Assembly (NCBI GenBank): GCA_028564675.1
Contig: JAOVVO010000226.1
Span: 1 to 64,000 of the forward strand
Length of the DNA stretch: 64,000 bases
Source: Onchocerca lupi
Taxonomy: Eukaryota; Nematoda; Chromadorea; Rhabditida; Onchocercidae
Reading direction: 5' to 3'
Shown: positions 1 through 10,728 of the stretch, in pieces
Layout: the number at the start of each line of letters is the position of its first letter
Numbering within the stretch: position 1 is the first letter of the stretch
Position numbers and translations under genes: made by a program
Notes under the pieces: model-generated
The model's input: only the letters and a program-made list of their open reading frames with translations
The model's database searches: none
Told to the model about the DNA's origin: nothing

Positions 1-3000
1 ACATCGAGCAAGGATTGTAAAATGATGAATCCCTTATTTGTTAAACAAAAACAGGAGAAACAAATTAAAATATGCATAAAATAGAAAGACGTAGAAAAAA
101 TTAGCTTAAGTCATGTAGGTGATTAGTGGGATTTTTGAAATGAAGTAGGTTGCATCATTGCCGGAGAACCCGAAAAAACTTTTCTATCTCAAAATATTCA
201 CACTACAGAAAATTGTTCTATTTGAACCGTTATCCAGTTCATGTAACATCCGGTATGCTAATCATGTAACATGTAAGGTTCTTCACATCCGGTATGCAAA
301 TTATTACAAAAATTATATCCTTTCTCATACCGATCTCTTACACAGAATATTCTATAAGCCAAACCCGCTTATCGAGGATAGAAGAGTTATTCTTAAATTT
401 GGTTAAGCTCGTGGTTGGTGTGGTAACTTCGACTGCGATAACTTTGACTATTGTAATTGAAGCTAGTGGCTATTGTAAACTATTATAATTTTGACCTTAT
501 AATCTTCGATTTGGTAATCTTCGGCTATTGTAATTTTAATTCCATAAACTTTTGCTTCTTAATTTTTTATTCTATATATTACTCTGTAATCAATTATTTG
601 TGGTATTAATGATAAATATATAAATTGATTGCCCATACATTCATCAATTCGACACAAATCATCGAGAAGCATCGGAAAATTCAGCTATATGAAACATGTT
701 TTATCTAGGTTCTGAAACTATTTTTGTTACGACGTTTGAAGTCAGATGTCGAAAAGACTGTTCTACCAAAGAAGATGGCTATGATCTGTATGGGTTTGTC
801 AAACAGATAGAAAATAGCAATTTCATTCATTTGCCAATCAATAATAAAAATAGATAGAAATAAAAAAAAGTTTCATGTTATAAAAAAAATTGAAAAAAAT
901 AAAAAAAGGTTTTGTGCTAATATCAAAATCATGATAATACATGGAAAAATTTTTTTTTAATATAATACAAGGAGAAAATTTAAACAAAAATAAATTAAAA
1001 TGTTTCGGCGGCCCTCTCAGTATCAGCTCTTGATGCTGTCCATACTGAAATCTTAAAGAAAACAAATCGCAATTGATGCTTAAAGTCTGCATTTCTTCAA
1101 ATGAGCGATTTGTATATAGAAGAATGATTAACAATTATTAACAAGAAATTTTTTTAAAGAAAAATGAGGCTGTGTTCCGACAAAAATGAAGAAAGAATAG
1201 CAATCTCATTTATTTGCCAATCAATGTCATGATGATACATGGAAAAAATATTTTTTAATACAAGGGAAAAATTTAAACAAAATGTTAGCGAAATAAATTC
1301 TTCCGCATTCTCATTTTAGTACTGTCTTGAGCAACATCAAATGGTCCTCGATGACCCTTCACAAAACCAATGCCTTAAACAGAATAAACAGCAATAGATG
1401 CTTGAAGTTTGCATACAGAAAAATGACCAATAATTATTAAGAAAATTTCTTTAAAGAGAAAATGATATTTTCAATTGTTTTCAGTCCTTATTAATTATAT
1501 TGTTTTAATAGTGTAACCGGCAATGACATTAACTGTGAATTTTCCCCTTCGACAACTTCAATATTAATGCTAAATTCCTTAAATTATAAAACATAGAAAT
1601 ACGGTCAATTCGAGAGTTTTGGAAACGGAAGACTCTTGCTACTGATGTACTTTCAAAGACAAAAGATATCAACCTCAATGGAAAAAGAATCAAGAAATAC
1701 CAATAATTGCTATTTATTTTAATCTGGCCAAATTTATTTCTAGTAAAAAGATGAAGATCTCCGATAGTAAATGGTGAAGCAGAATTCTACACATCTATGA
1801 CCTGAAAAGTTGCAAATACTAACGGTAATCCATGTTGCAACCGATTGAAAAGTACATGCTAGGCGAAGAGTGCAGAGACGAGAGAGAATGACGAAAATAG
1901 TGTTACTGATGATTGAGAAAGCACGAAATAAATATGCTAATTGTTGAAGAATATATTAAGAGTGTTCACATTCAGTAATATATGCGTGCATTAATATTCT
2001 CTCGTTGTTCTGTGTTTCTGTATGTGTGAATTTTGTTTAAATCCAATTTTCGCTTGCATTATAAAATGCACAAGTTTTCCTGGAATATCGTCGTTCTTTG
2101 TGGATGCTTCGATGGAATTCTGGAAATGACGAATGTCCGAGAAGATATTCACAAATTCAGAGACGTAATCGATATGCTTCACGTGGACACGTGATTAGAG
2201 TCTCTAGAACTCTATTCTTATGTCACCGAGATAAGACGTCGATTTGCAGAAAAGTAAAGATTAATGATGGTGATGAATGTACTGGAAAAGATAAACTACA
2301 CGTTATATTTGAAACTGCACGTGATATTTGATGCAATGAATTGTTGATTGATTCAGAAGCGATTTACATGATCATAAATGAGAAATTCGTTCGAAGTTAC
2401 AGCTAGCAATTCAGATGGACATGAAGAACCGCTTGATGAGAGTACGGAAGTGCGACGCTGCTAAGTTGTCGCTCACCACGGTACGCTTTTAATGCCTTTT
2501 TTTCTTTTTTAGGATTTGAATAAAATTCAAATTTTCGAACTCTTGTTTCCAAATGTAGTGATTCTGACGATGAAGTAATTTCCAAATCTCGTCATATTGA
2601 ACAAATTCGAATTAGCGAATGATTCCGGAAAGTGTGCTGCTTGGATTATATACAAGAGTCGTCTTATTATCGTAAAGCAATCGCAGAAAGACAATCCAGT
2701 TCACGCAAACTATTTCCTCTTCCTTTGTTATAAATTCTCACAACTTTTATTTTTGCGTATTCGAAGAAATGAAATTGTGAACTTGATATTTGTGCTTATT
2801 CGCCGCTAGAATAACTTGGTATTTTCAGAATTTCAATGATTAGTTGTTGCAAATTGGTCTTAAGAATCGAGTTTCCATTGAATAAGCAAAAATTATGATC
2901 GCATAATGTCGTAGACACTGCCAAAACAATAAATTAACGCCGGATGCATTATAATTGATTTGATGTTTGTCTATGCATAATATACATATTGAGCTGTACA

Positions 3001-4054
3001 TTAGTTCAGCTATTTTCGAGTTTAATGCAAAATGAAAAGTCACAAGAATTTCTTACTACCTTTCCATTGAGGATATGTTTCTCGATACGATTTTGCAAAT
3101 CATTGCTTATCAACTGAACAATTTTTACGACTTTTAGAGTGTTTAGAATTTTAATATACAACTTAATGTGGATATAAATTCCGGATAACGATTATTGATT
3201 GTTTTAGATGATCATCGATGATGTTTTATGATTAAAATGAAGTGAATCTACTCCAGTGCATATCTTATAACAGTGGCCGATTTAGAACTACGAATGCATT
3301 GCTTTCGAAAACTCGATTAACAGCGTGATAGCTGATATAAATGTTGGCATAAAAAATGTTGTTGTGATGCACAAATATTAAATACTGCTTGAGGATCATA
3401 GGAATAAGAAAACGTTTTTTCATAAAAAAATAAAAAATTTTGAACTGAAAATGTATACCCAAAATTATTTCTGATGTTCCATTGATGTTTTTTTTTCTTT
3501 TTCTCTACGAAGCATAATTTTTCGGTTTTTTGTAATCACTATAATTCAGCCACTTTATGATGCTGTCCCTTGTATACAGTTTCATTAGAGACCTGAGACA
3601 TTAGAAATAGGATCGTACTTCAATTGGATATTTGTATCGGGACTATAATATTTAATACAATTTTTGATAACACAAAAACCACCTTATTAGTGATAATATT
3701 TTCTTCATATTTTAAAATTAGTATTATTAAGTTTCTACCGGATATTTCAGTTATCGATAAAATTTAGATAAATAATACAAATTTTGTAGTATGATGCATA
3801 GTACGATTTGTTCTGTTTGAAACAATTGAGCATACTGTACTGTATCTAAATCATTTCATCATGTTTATCTTTCAGAGCTGTTCTTGCATTAATAACGGAA
3901 TTTTGATTGTCATATCTAAGGTTTCTGAATTAAAGTTTTTGAATTACCATGTTTTCAGATTCAGATTTATAGATGTTTTACATACATTATTTTTGTTGAA
4001 TTGAATTTTACTGTAATGCAATTATAACTTTTGTTCTTAAACTTTTAGGTAAAA
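1..4054. other. Gene-poor 5' stretch, no confident gene
   Basis: No gene model could be built across these 4 kb. The first 550 bases hold loosely repeated AT-rich phrases (for example CATCCGGTATGC twice near 249 and 287). Bases 811-1475 are a diverged tandem duplication (listed separately). Between about 1990 and 2600 base composition is less AT-rich and short frames look coding-like on both strands, but none shows a start, recognisable domain and paired splice sites, so they may be remnants. From 2600 to 4040 I see only AT-rich sequence. A T-rich AG at 4041-4048 probably serves the gene that starts at 4055. Confidence 0.6.
811..1475. repeat. Diverged tandem duplication, two units of about 280-370 bp
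   Basis: The segment beginning ATAGCAATTTCATTC at about 811 is repeated from about 1197 (ATAGCAATCTCATTT). The two run in parallel through shared landmarks: TTTGCCAATCAAT, CATGATAATACATGG versus CATGATGATACATGG, AAATTTAAACAAAA, AATTGATGCTTAAAGT versus AATAGATGCTTGAAGT, and the closing AACAATTATTAACAAGAAAT versus AATAATTATTAAGAAAAT. Internal indels make the second copy shorter. No reading frame is shared by both copies, so this looks like a noncoding duplication rather than a gene pair. Confidence 0.6.
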
Positions 4055-5096
4055 ATGAATGTTTTGGATATACAAATCACTCATATAATATTTGACTTAG
4101 ATGGACTACTGCTTGATTCAGAAACAATTTATACCCAAGTCAATACAGAAATAATGAAAAACTATGGTAGAAAGTACACGATGGAGTTAAAGGCGAAGAC
4201 AACTGGTATGAAAATGGATGATGCAATTCAAACGATGCTTGAACACGTATATTTTTCTGTTATGTATTATTATTGTCGTTGTCGATTTAAAATTGTAATA
4301 ATTTAGTATCTGATCTGGAAAGGCATTCATTCTTTATTCAAATCTTATTGTATTTACTTGTTTTTTTGCCATTAGTGTCCATTGCGAAAGTGGAAATAAT
4401 GAAAAAACTTATTCAGTTTTGTTATTTAAGTTTCAGATTACGGCTTTCAGGAACACTTGATTGGTACAGTAAATTTGGACGAATATAGAGCGAAATATTT
4501 AGACTTGCTAGGCAAATATCTTCCTGAAAGTCGATTATTGCCTGGCGCCATGCAATTGGTGAAACATTTCGCGAAACATAAAATTCCAATGGCAATATGC
4601 AGTGGATCCAATACTTTTGAGTTCGATGCTAAAATGAAAAATCAGAAAGAACTATCCGATCTCATTCCTCTTCATGTAATTGTTTCAAGAATTTTTTCCG
4701 AACTCAAAATCAGTTTCGAAATAACTTTTTGCTGAAAATCTCAATAGATTTATATTATCAAGAGATACATCTGCGAATGTAGTGAACATTCATATGCTTG
4801 TACAGGTTCTAACTGGCGATGATCCGCATGTTAAAAAGGGAAAGCCAGAACCAGATGGGTTTTTGGAGACAATGCGACGATTTTCAGTGAAACCGAAAAG
4901 CGCTGCTCATGTTTTAGTATTTGAAGATTCGATAAATGGTGTTTATGCTGCATTAGCGGCTGGAATGCATGTTGTAATGGTACCAGATCTGCGTTATTCA
5001 AATCCTTCTGAAACATGTAAAGATAAAATAACATTGATATTGAATAGTTTGATGGAATTTAAACCAGAAATGTTCGGTTTACCATCTTATGATTAA
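4055..5096 (+). CDS. HAD-family phosphatase, pseudouridine-5'-phosphatase-like (paralogue 1)
   Basis: Three exons, 4055-4246, 4451-4675 and 4806-5096, joined by GT-AG introns in phase 0, give 235 residues, close to the roughly 230 usual for PUDP/HDHD1. HAD motif I (DLDGLLLDSE, residues 14-23) supplies the nucleophile and general acid aspartates. Motif II is CSGS in exon 2, the motif III lysine lies in KKGKPEPDGF, and motif IV is VFEDSINGV in exon 3. The family removes phosphate from small phosphorylated metabolites in the cytosol; 5'-pseudouridine monophosphate is the known human substrate, so substrate here is inferred. A T-rich AG seven bases before the ATG is a likely trans-splice acceptor. 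A polyadenylation hexamer AATAAA lies at 5396-5401. Two further paralogues occur in the window. Confidence 0.93.
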
Positions 5097-6148
5097 ATTT
5101 ATGCGTTATTTCTTAGTCGTATTCACAAAAAATATCATAATTCGAGATGTTATTAATACTTCGGTGTATTGTGTTCTTCACTACAGGAAAGTCCTTTTCT
5201 TATTCATAACGGCAGTTGCGGAACCATCATTAAAGAAATGGATTCTGTGTAAGTTATACTGGTTAATTATTCTTCATTCACTTCAGGATTTGAAGATCTA
5301 TTATATTTTATTTATACATTTCGTGTTTGTTAGATAATGAATTAGAAGAAGTCAGTAGGATTCGTCAAATTGTACACATTATGGAAAATTTTAGAAATAA
5401 AACTTTTCTCATTTTTCAATAGCTTGAGCACTATGTCAATTTTATATTTTAACTTTATTCCACTATTTTATATATATTATATCTCAAATTTCTACAATTA
5501 AAAAAAATTTTTGCATATGTTGGTGTAATCATTCTAAACAGAAATAGAATAGTGAAAACAGTTGCAGATTGAAAGTCGCCGTAACTTATGGTGTTCTATA
5601 ATAATATTCTTATGGGTATGGTCAAATAACTATTTGTCATGTGGATATGTTCTCATTGAGGAAAGTTATAAAGTATCGAAGTAGTTTGGAATTTTTCGCA
5701 AAAATTCATATACATCGAAAATTTGATTTACAGAGAAATATTCTTTTGTTTTATGGAAGAAATGGCATAAAAAATCAAAAGAAAAGCAAAAAGACGTTTT
5801 TCGTTATTGAACTGTTATACGATGACATTTTTGATTTCAAAAGGTAATTGATTTCAAAACATAATTGTGTCAAAAACACTAAATTGCGTTAGCATGCATT
5901 ATATTATTGAAAGCCGAGAGTAAGAGAATGGAGTGAGGGTTTTAGACTGTTAGTATCTCCCTCAGTGTATGTGTTTTAAACTTAGCTTAAGAGTGTAAGT
6001 GTGATAAGCTCAGAGGAGAGCTGCAGCATTTTCACATCAATAGATATTTTGTGATGCAATCGTAGCTAGAGCTAGAACATCGGATGCAATATAATTGATT
6101 TCCTATCGGTGCAAACTTACTGTCGTTATTTTTCGATTTCTGATAAAA
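5097..6148. other. Intergenic, including 3' UTR of the first HAD gene
   Basis: The first 300 bases are the presumed 3' UTR ending near the AATAAA at 5396. The rest is AT-rich with no coding signal I trust. A 68-codon open frame at 5641-5847 is low-complexity (K/F/I rich) and lacks family resemblance. The stretch 5900-6130 is less AT-rich and may be the promoter or leader of the small candidate gene that starts at 6149. Confidence 0.5.
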
Positions 6149-6746
6149 ATGAACGCTTCGGAACCGAGTAACGAACTATTTGATGTAAGTTTTAAATTAC
6201 ACATTTTGTTGATTTCCGGTTACTTTGGTCGAAAAAATGAGGCTGGAAAAAGAATAAAGAATTTAATTTAAAATATTTTGCAGTTTGAAATGAATTTCTT
6301 AATCTTCCTTTTAATTAGTATTGTAACAACAATCATTTTTCCGCCGTATCTTTGTTGCGGAGAGGTAAGTCTTGAGAAATGACTCTTATGTTCTTTACAG
6401 TGATAGCGTTTTGTTATTTCAAAACATCCACTTTTTTAAATTTTATTTGTTTTTGTTGGAAGCCTGCTTGCGATATGAAGTATAATATTTTTAATATATC
6501 GTTCTTCTTGATAATTTTTCTGATGACCCTCAGAAAAAAGGTAAAAAATAATGTTTTGTTATTTCAAAACATCCATTTTTTTAAATTTTATTTGTTTTTG
6601 TTGGAGGCCTGCTTGTGAATGAAGTGTAATATTTTTAATATGTCGTTCTTCTTGATAATTTTTCTGATGATCTTACCTAATTTTATTGTACTGTTTGTTT
6701 CATTTTTTTTTTCGGAATACTTCTCCAGGCTGGATGCATGTGTTAA
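6149..6746 (+). CDS. Candidate microprotein gene, single transmembrane segment, Cys-rich tail
   Basis: I do not recognise a family. ATG at 6149 opens exon 6149-6184, followed by GTAAGT. Exon 6284-6364 follows TTTTGCAG and ends at GTAAGT. Both junctions are phase 0. Together they read an acidic/polar N-terminus, a membrane segment (FLIFLLISIVTTIIF) and then PPYLCCGE. Two acceptors could close the model: CTCCAG with exon 6729-6746 gives a tail AGCMC and stop (44 residues, four cysteines in the last nine), while TTTCACAG at 6765 gives a second hydrophobic exon ending at 6894 (82 residues). A tandem duplication lies in the intron. The splice signals are good, but protein length and lack of homology keep this tentative. 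Confidence 0.35.
6408..6674. repeat. Two direct copies of a ~123-bp unit, offset 144-145 bp
   Basis: GTTTTGTTATTTCAAAACAT at 6408 recurs at 6553, and the copies stay about 95% identical through TTTGTTTTTGTTGG, GCCTGCTTG and TATCGTTCTTCTTGATAA to about 6530 and 6674, with one single-base indel. The unit lies in the last intron of the candidate microprotein gene. Copy 1 could encode a hydrophobic exon (PACDMKYNIFNISFFLIIF, donor GTAAAA at 6541); copy 2 has a stop in that frame. It may be an exon duplication with one decayed copy, or simply a recent intronic duplication. Confidence 0.8.
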
Positions 6747-6894
6747 GCTATAATTTGTTTCACAGGACCAAATTTACTTTCTACTACTTTTATATCTTTT
6801 TTTAAAATGTTTGTATCACAAAATTTCTCGTTTTGAGGTTGTTTTGAAACATGGATTTTTTTTATACATTGCAAGAATTACTGGATCTCAATAG

Positions 6895-7726
6895 GACGGC
6901 ATATATCTTAAAATAATGTAATCTACCTAGTGTGATATAAGAAGAAAATTCAAACTTTTCTTTCACTGTTTTAGACTGTAGAATGCTTTTACCTTCACTG
7001 AAAGCAGTTTCAAGTAAAATACGAATTAGTTCATGGTATCGTCTCATTGGCATTCTTTTCAGGGTGCTTATTATCGGTTCTTTCTGTTTCGATAAGTTAT
7101 GTATTGCTTTACGCCACTCTTATTCTGATATAGTAATCATTTCGGTGATGATTCAAAATCTATAAATTACTCGCTATTCTTTAGTATAAATTGAACATCG
7201 TTATTTGTTTAGAAATTTAGAATCGTTTATTTTTAATCAATAATAGTTGAAAGATTTCTGTGTGGGTCCTTACGCTTTTTTTTTTTTTTATTGAATCAAC
7301 AAAATAGAAAATCGTGCATTTCGATGTAAGTCTTTGCTCAAAACTAAAATTTATGAGGTTAGCATTTTATCTTCCATTTGGATATTTAGATGTTTCTGAT
7401 ATCTTGCATCAGCAGTCCAAATTTTATGTAACATATGAAGTTCGGCAGACTTGAGCTCTCAAGTGTTTTGATCTGTTACTTTAGAAGAAAATTTAAAGTC
7501 TTAAAAATTTGAATTTTTGAGTAGGAACGAATAGATAAAAAAAGCGAAGATTTTTATTTTGATGCAGTGTTTGATAACTGAGGTTATTGGATTGCCCATA
7601 TATACTGAACATGTATAAATATTGATTTTAATAAGAATTGGAATTTCAATAAAATTTGGAACAGGCTGTACAGTGAAATGATATTGAAAGTTAGTGACGC
7701 TTTGCTTTCATCATTTTCTGTTTCAG
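6895..7726. other. Intergenic/upstream region of the second HAD gene
   Basis: AT-rich sequence without a supported gene; short open frames on both strands (6862-7165) overlap each other and are low-complexity. The last six bases, TTTCAG at 7721-7726, form a nematode-consensus acceptor abutting the ATG of the next gene, so the first splice event there is probably leader trans-splicing or a 5' UTR intron. Confidence 0.5.
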
Positions 7727-9153
7727 ATGACTATCATAAAGTCAATGTTAAAGATAACACACGTGATTTTTGATTTGGATGGCTTATTGATCGATACTGA
7801 AGTGGTATTCTCGAAGGTGAATCAGTATTTGTTGTCGAAATATGATAAGAAATTCACTCCGCATTTGAGAGGTTTGGTGACGGGAATGCCAAAGAAAGCC
7901 GCTGTGACATATATACTTGAACATGTTTGTTTTTATATTTTTTATGCAAAATTATTCTGAAGGAGAAAAAGAAACTTTCGACAAACCAGATTTTTAAGTG
8001 ACTCTATCGACTGTTTGTTTGGTAAGATTATTGTTTATTTAAAAGTTTGTATATACGTTTCGTAATTAAAGTTCATTTTTTAGGAAAAACTATCTGGAAA
8101 AGTTGATGTGGATGAGTATTGTAGAAAATACGATGAAATGGCTGAAAAAATGTTACCAAAATGTTCATTAATGCCTGGTGTGATGAAACTAGTGCGACAT
8201 TTGAAAACTCATAGTATACCTATGGCTATATGTACTGGTGCGACAAAGAAGGAATTTGAGATTAAAACTCGATATCATAAGGAGCTACTTGATTTGATAC
8301 CTTTATGGGTAAGCTTTTTTATATATAATACCATTTACAATTTGATGATGGATAATAAAATTTGAGATTTGAAGTCGTGTTTTTTAATATCACCTTGTTA
8401 TGGAATACGTTGCAGGAATTAAAAAATTTTCCTATATACTTTAATGACAGCAAAGAATACTGTTAAAAAGTGACATTAATAGGACTGAAAACTCATTACA
8501 TCAATCGCATATTTTATTTAAAGTTTGACACCTCGCTCATTACTTTTTCTGCAGTGTGTTTTACGATGCTGATTTATGGAATAGGCAAAGCTGCCTTAAA
8601 AAGAAAGGAACAAGAATAGATGGTCGTATACACGACGAAATACGACAAATAGAAGTTGAAAAAAAATAGAACTAGAATTATTTTGTTCTTGTTAAAGAAT
8701 AGGCACCTTGGATTACTTTGGAAATAAGCATTTTTGAAAGTAAGCATTTTCAGATCAGCGAAAAAACGAACCAAATTTTCATTTTATTAAGGTTCATAGA
8801 CAATCAAGTAGAGGGGAAAAAAAATGACTTCGTTCATTTCTTTCCAGGTTTTATCGGGCGATGATCCTGCTGTCAAGCGTGGGAAACCAGCTCCAGATCC
8901 CTTTCTGGTAACAATGGACAGATTCAAGCAGAAACCTGAGAAAGCTGAAAATGTTCTCGTTTTCGAAGATGCTACTAATGGAGTATGTGCAGCAATAGCA
9001 GCTGGCATGAACGTTGTTATGGTACCAGATTTAACTTACATGAAGATTCCAGAAGGATTGGAATACAAAATAAACTCGGTACTTAAAAGTTTGGAAGATT
9101 TCAAGCCAGAAAGCGTGGGATTGCCGGCATATGATGCCAGCAGTAATGAATAA
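7727..9153 (+). CDS. HAD-family phosphatase, pseudouridine-5'-phosphatase-like (paralogue 2)
   Basis: Exons 7727-7924, 8084-8308 and 8848-9153, all phase 0, encode 242 residues. The start was chosen because ATG 7727 directly follows TTTCAG; an internal ATG at 7745 would trim six residues. Motif I is DLDGLLIDTE (residues 16-25), motif II is ICTGAT, the motif III lysine is in VKRGKPAPDPF and motif IV is VFEDATNGV. The nucleophile and acid aspartates and the acidic metal ligands are all present, so it should be active; the substrate is inferred from the family. Intron positions match paralogue 1 exactly and the middle exon is again 225 bp, so the genes arose by duplication. It lies head-to-tail 2.6 kb downstream of paralogue 1. 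AATAAA at 9452-9457 is a plausible polyadenylation signal. Confidence 0.93.
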
Positions 9154-10149
9154 CTTAGTAGTTGCCCTTAGTCTCTACTTTTTTCGTGAATTTCTTCTTC
9201 AAACTTCACAACTTGTTAATATTTTATATAATTAAATGTTGTCATATAAGAATCGTATAAACACTTCATAGATGAGTTGGATTATTTATATTGTTTCCAT
9301 AGATTTTGGAAGTTTAGTTTTTCATACAAGTTCTTCAGAAAAGAGCAATCATTACTAAATCGATTTCCTTTTTATTGTATCCACTTTATTGTATCAGTAG
9401 TTGTGTTTAATTATTTATGATACCATTCATTCTGTAAATTATTCAACTATTAATAAACCTGTTATTTCCATTTAGTTTATTAATCCAACATCGTTAATAC
9501 GATCAATTATATTGATCATTCCAACAAGCTATGATTTGTTAGAGACGAATATTTTCTATGATAATTTTTAATATTTGCTTGCATTCTTCTGTTGTCTAGA
9601 GACTGGTTTTTAATCAAAACAAAATGAAGAAATACAAGAGTATGTAATAAGAAGGGAGGGTCTGACATTATTTTTGATAACATTAGGAACTCAGTACTCA
9701 TGGAATGATTTTGGCATGAAGTTCATGTCATCCGATATTGCGATGCTGAAAATATATTCTCGATATTACAGGTGCCATACATCCATATATCCAACGAATC
9801 TTTCATTCATATTTCTCATTCCCACCAATTGCGCTATTGTGATCTAAATTTTTCAAAAGGTAGTTTGAGAAGAAATCTAGTAATATTTATACTAAATAAA
9901 ATCTCTTCAACTGAAATTAATTTGCAATTCAATGCATATATGTGAATGAGATGGGTTGGATTGGATTTTGGTTTAGATTTGTGTTTTGTTTTTTACTTTT
10001 ACAGCTTTGGAATCGTTTAGCTTTGTGTACTCATGTCTTTCAGAAAAGTGAAAATGGTGAAATAATTATAATCAAGTCAATGTTTGGCTGAAGCCGTCAC
10101 TCAGCTCTCTGATGATTTAATTGTCTCGAACGATTTGAATGTTGCACTG
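9154..10149. other. 3' UTR of HAD paralogue 2 and 5' leader of ADAT2
   Basis: The region up to about 9470 is the 3' UTR. The rest is AT-rich until TTTCAG at 10038-10043, the probable trans-splice acceptor of the ADAT2 mRNA. The roughly 105-base leader between that site and the ADAT2 start contains three minimal out-of-frame upstream ORFs: ATG GTG AAA TAA from 10054, ATG TTT GGC TGA from 10080 and ATG TTG CAC TGA from 10139. They could restrain ADAT2 translation. Confidence 0.5.
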
Positions 10150-10728
10150 ATGTCACTGAAGAAAGAACTTAGCGAGGAAGAAGTCCATTTTCTAAATCGA
10201 GCCTTTGAAATAGCTGTGGATGCGGTTCTTAATAATGAAGTGCCTGTTGGTTGTGTTTTCGTTTTCGAAGGTCAAGAAGTGGCCTTCGGACGGAATGACG
10301 TTAATCGTACGAAGAATCCCACGTATCATGCGGAAATGGTTGCCCTTAAAATGATGAAACAGTGGTGCATGGAAAACGGATGTGACTTGGAGGAAGTAAT
10401 GCGTCGCACGACGCTATACGTTACACTAGAACCATGCATCATGTGTGCATCAGCACTATATCATTTGCGCTTGAAAAAGATTTTATATGGTGCAGCGAAT
10501 GAACGTTTCGGTGGTTTAGTTAGTGTTGGATCACGAGAGAAGTATGGTGCTGAACATTTTATCGAAATTAAGCCAAATCTCAGTGTTGATCGAGCTGTGA
10601 AGTTGTTGAAAGAATTTTATGAGAAGCAGAATCCGTTCTGTCCAGAAGGAAAGCGAAAAGTAAAGAAGCCAAAGAAATCAGGAAACAATAATGACAACTC
10701 TGATGATGCTATTGTTCTTAATGTTTAA
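10150..10728 (+). CDS. ADAT2: tRNA-specific adenosine-34 deaminase catalytic subunit (ADAT2/Tad2)
   Basis: Single-exon gene of 192 residues; human ADAT2 has 191. It belongs to the cytidine/deoxycytidylate deaminase fold. The zinc site is visible: His60-Ala-Glu62 in YHAEMVAL, where Glu62 is the proton shuttle, and PCIMC with Cys96 and Cys99 as the other ligands. ERFGG downstream is typical of the A34 deaminases. Paired with ADAT3 it converts A34 to inosine in the anticodon wobble position of several tRNAs. The open frame extends upstream to 10072, but the only ATG in it is at 10150, since an in-frame stop precedes at 10069-10071; this start also matches family length. The tail is Lys/Asn/Asp-rich. 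An intronless gene is unusual beside its multi-exon neighbours. Confidence 0.94.
   Translation: MSLKKELSEEEVHFLNRAFEIAVDAVLNNEVPVGCVFVFEGQEVAFGRNDVNRTKNPTYHAEMVALKMMKQWCMENGCDLEEVMRRTTLYVTLEPCIMCASALYHLRLKKILYGAANERFGGLVSVGSREKYGAEHFIEIKPNLSVDRAVKLLKEFYEKQNPFCPEGKRKVKKPKKSGNNNDNSDDAIVLNV

Noticed and set aside
2415..2576. Possible two-exon 43-residue gene (MDMKNRLMRVRKC...)
   Set aside because: Joining the pieces needs an intron of only 32 bases (2481-2512), shorter than nematode introns normally allow.
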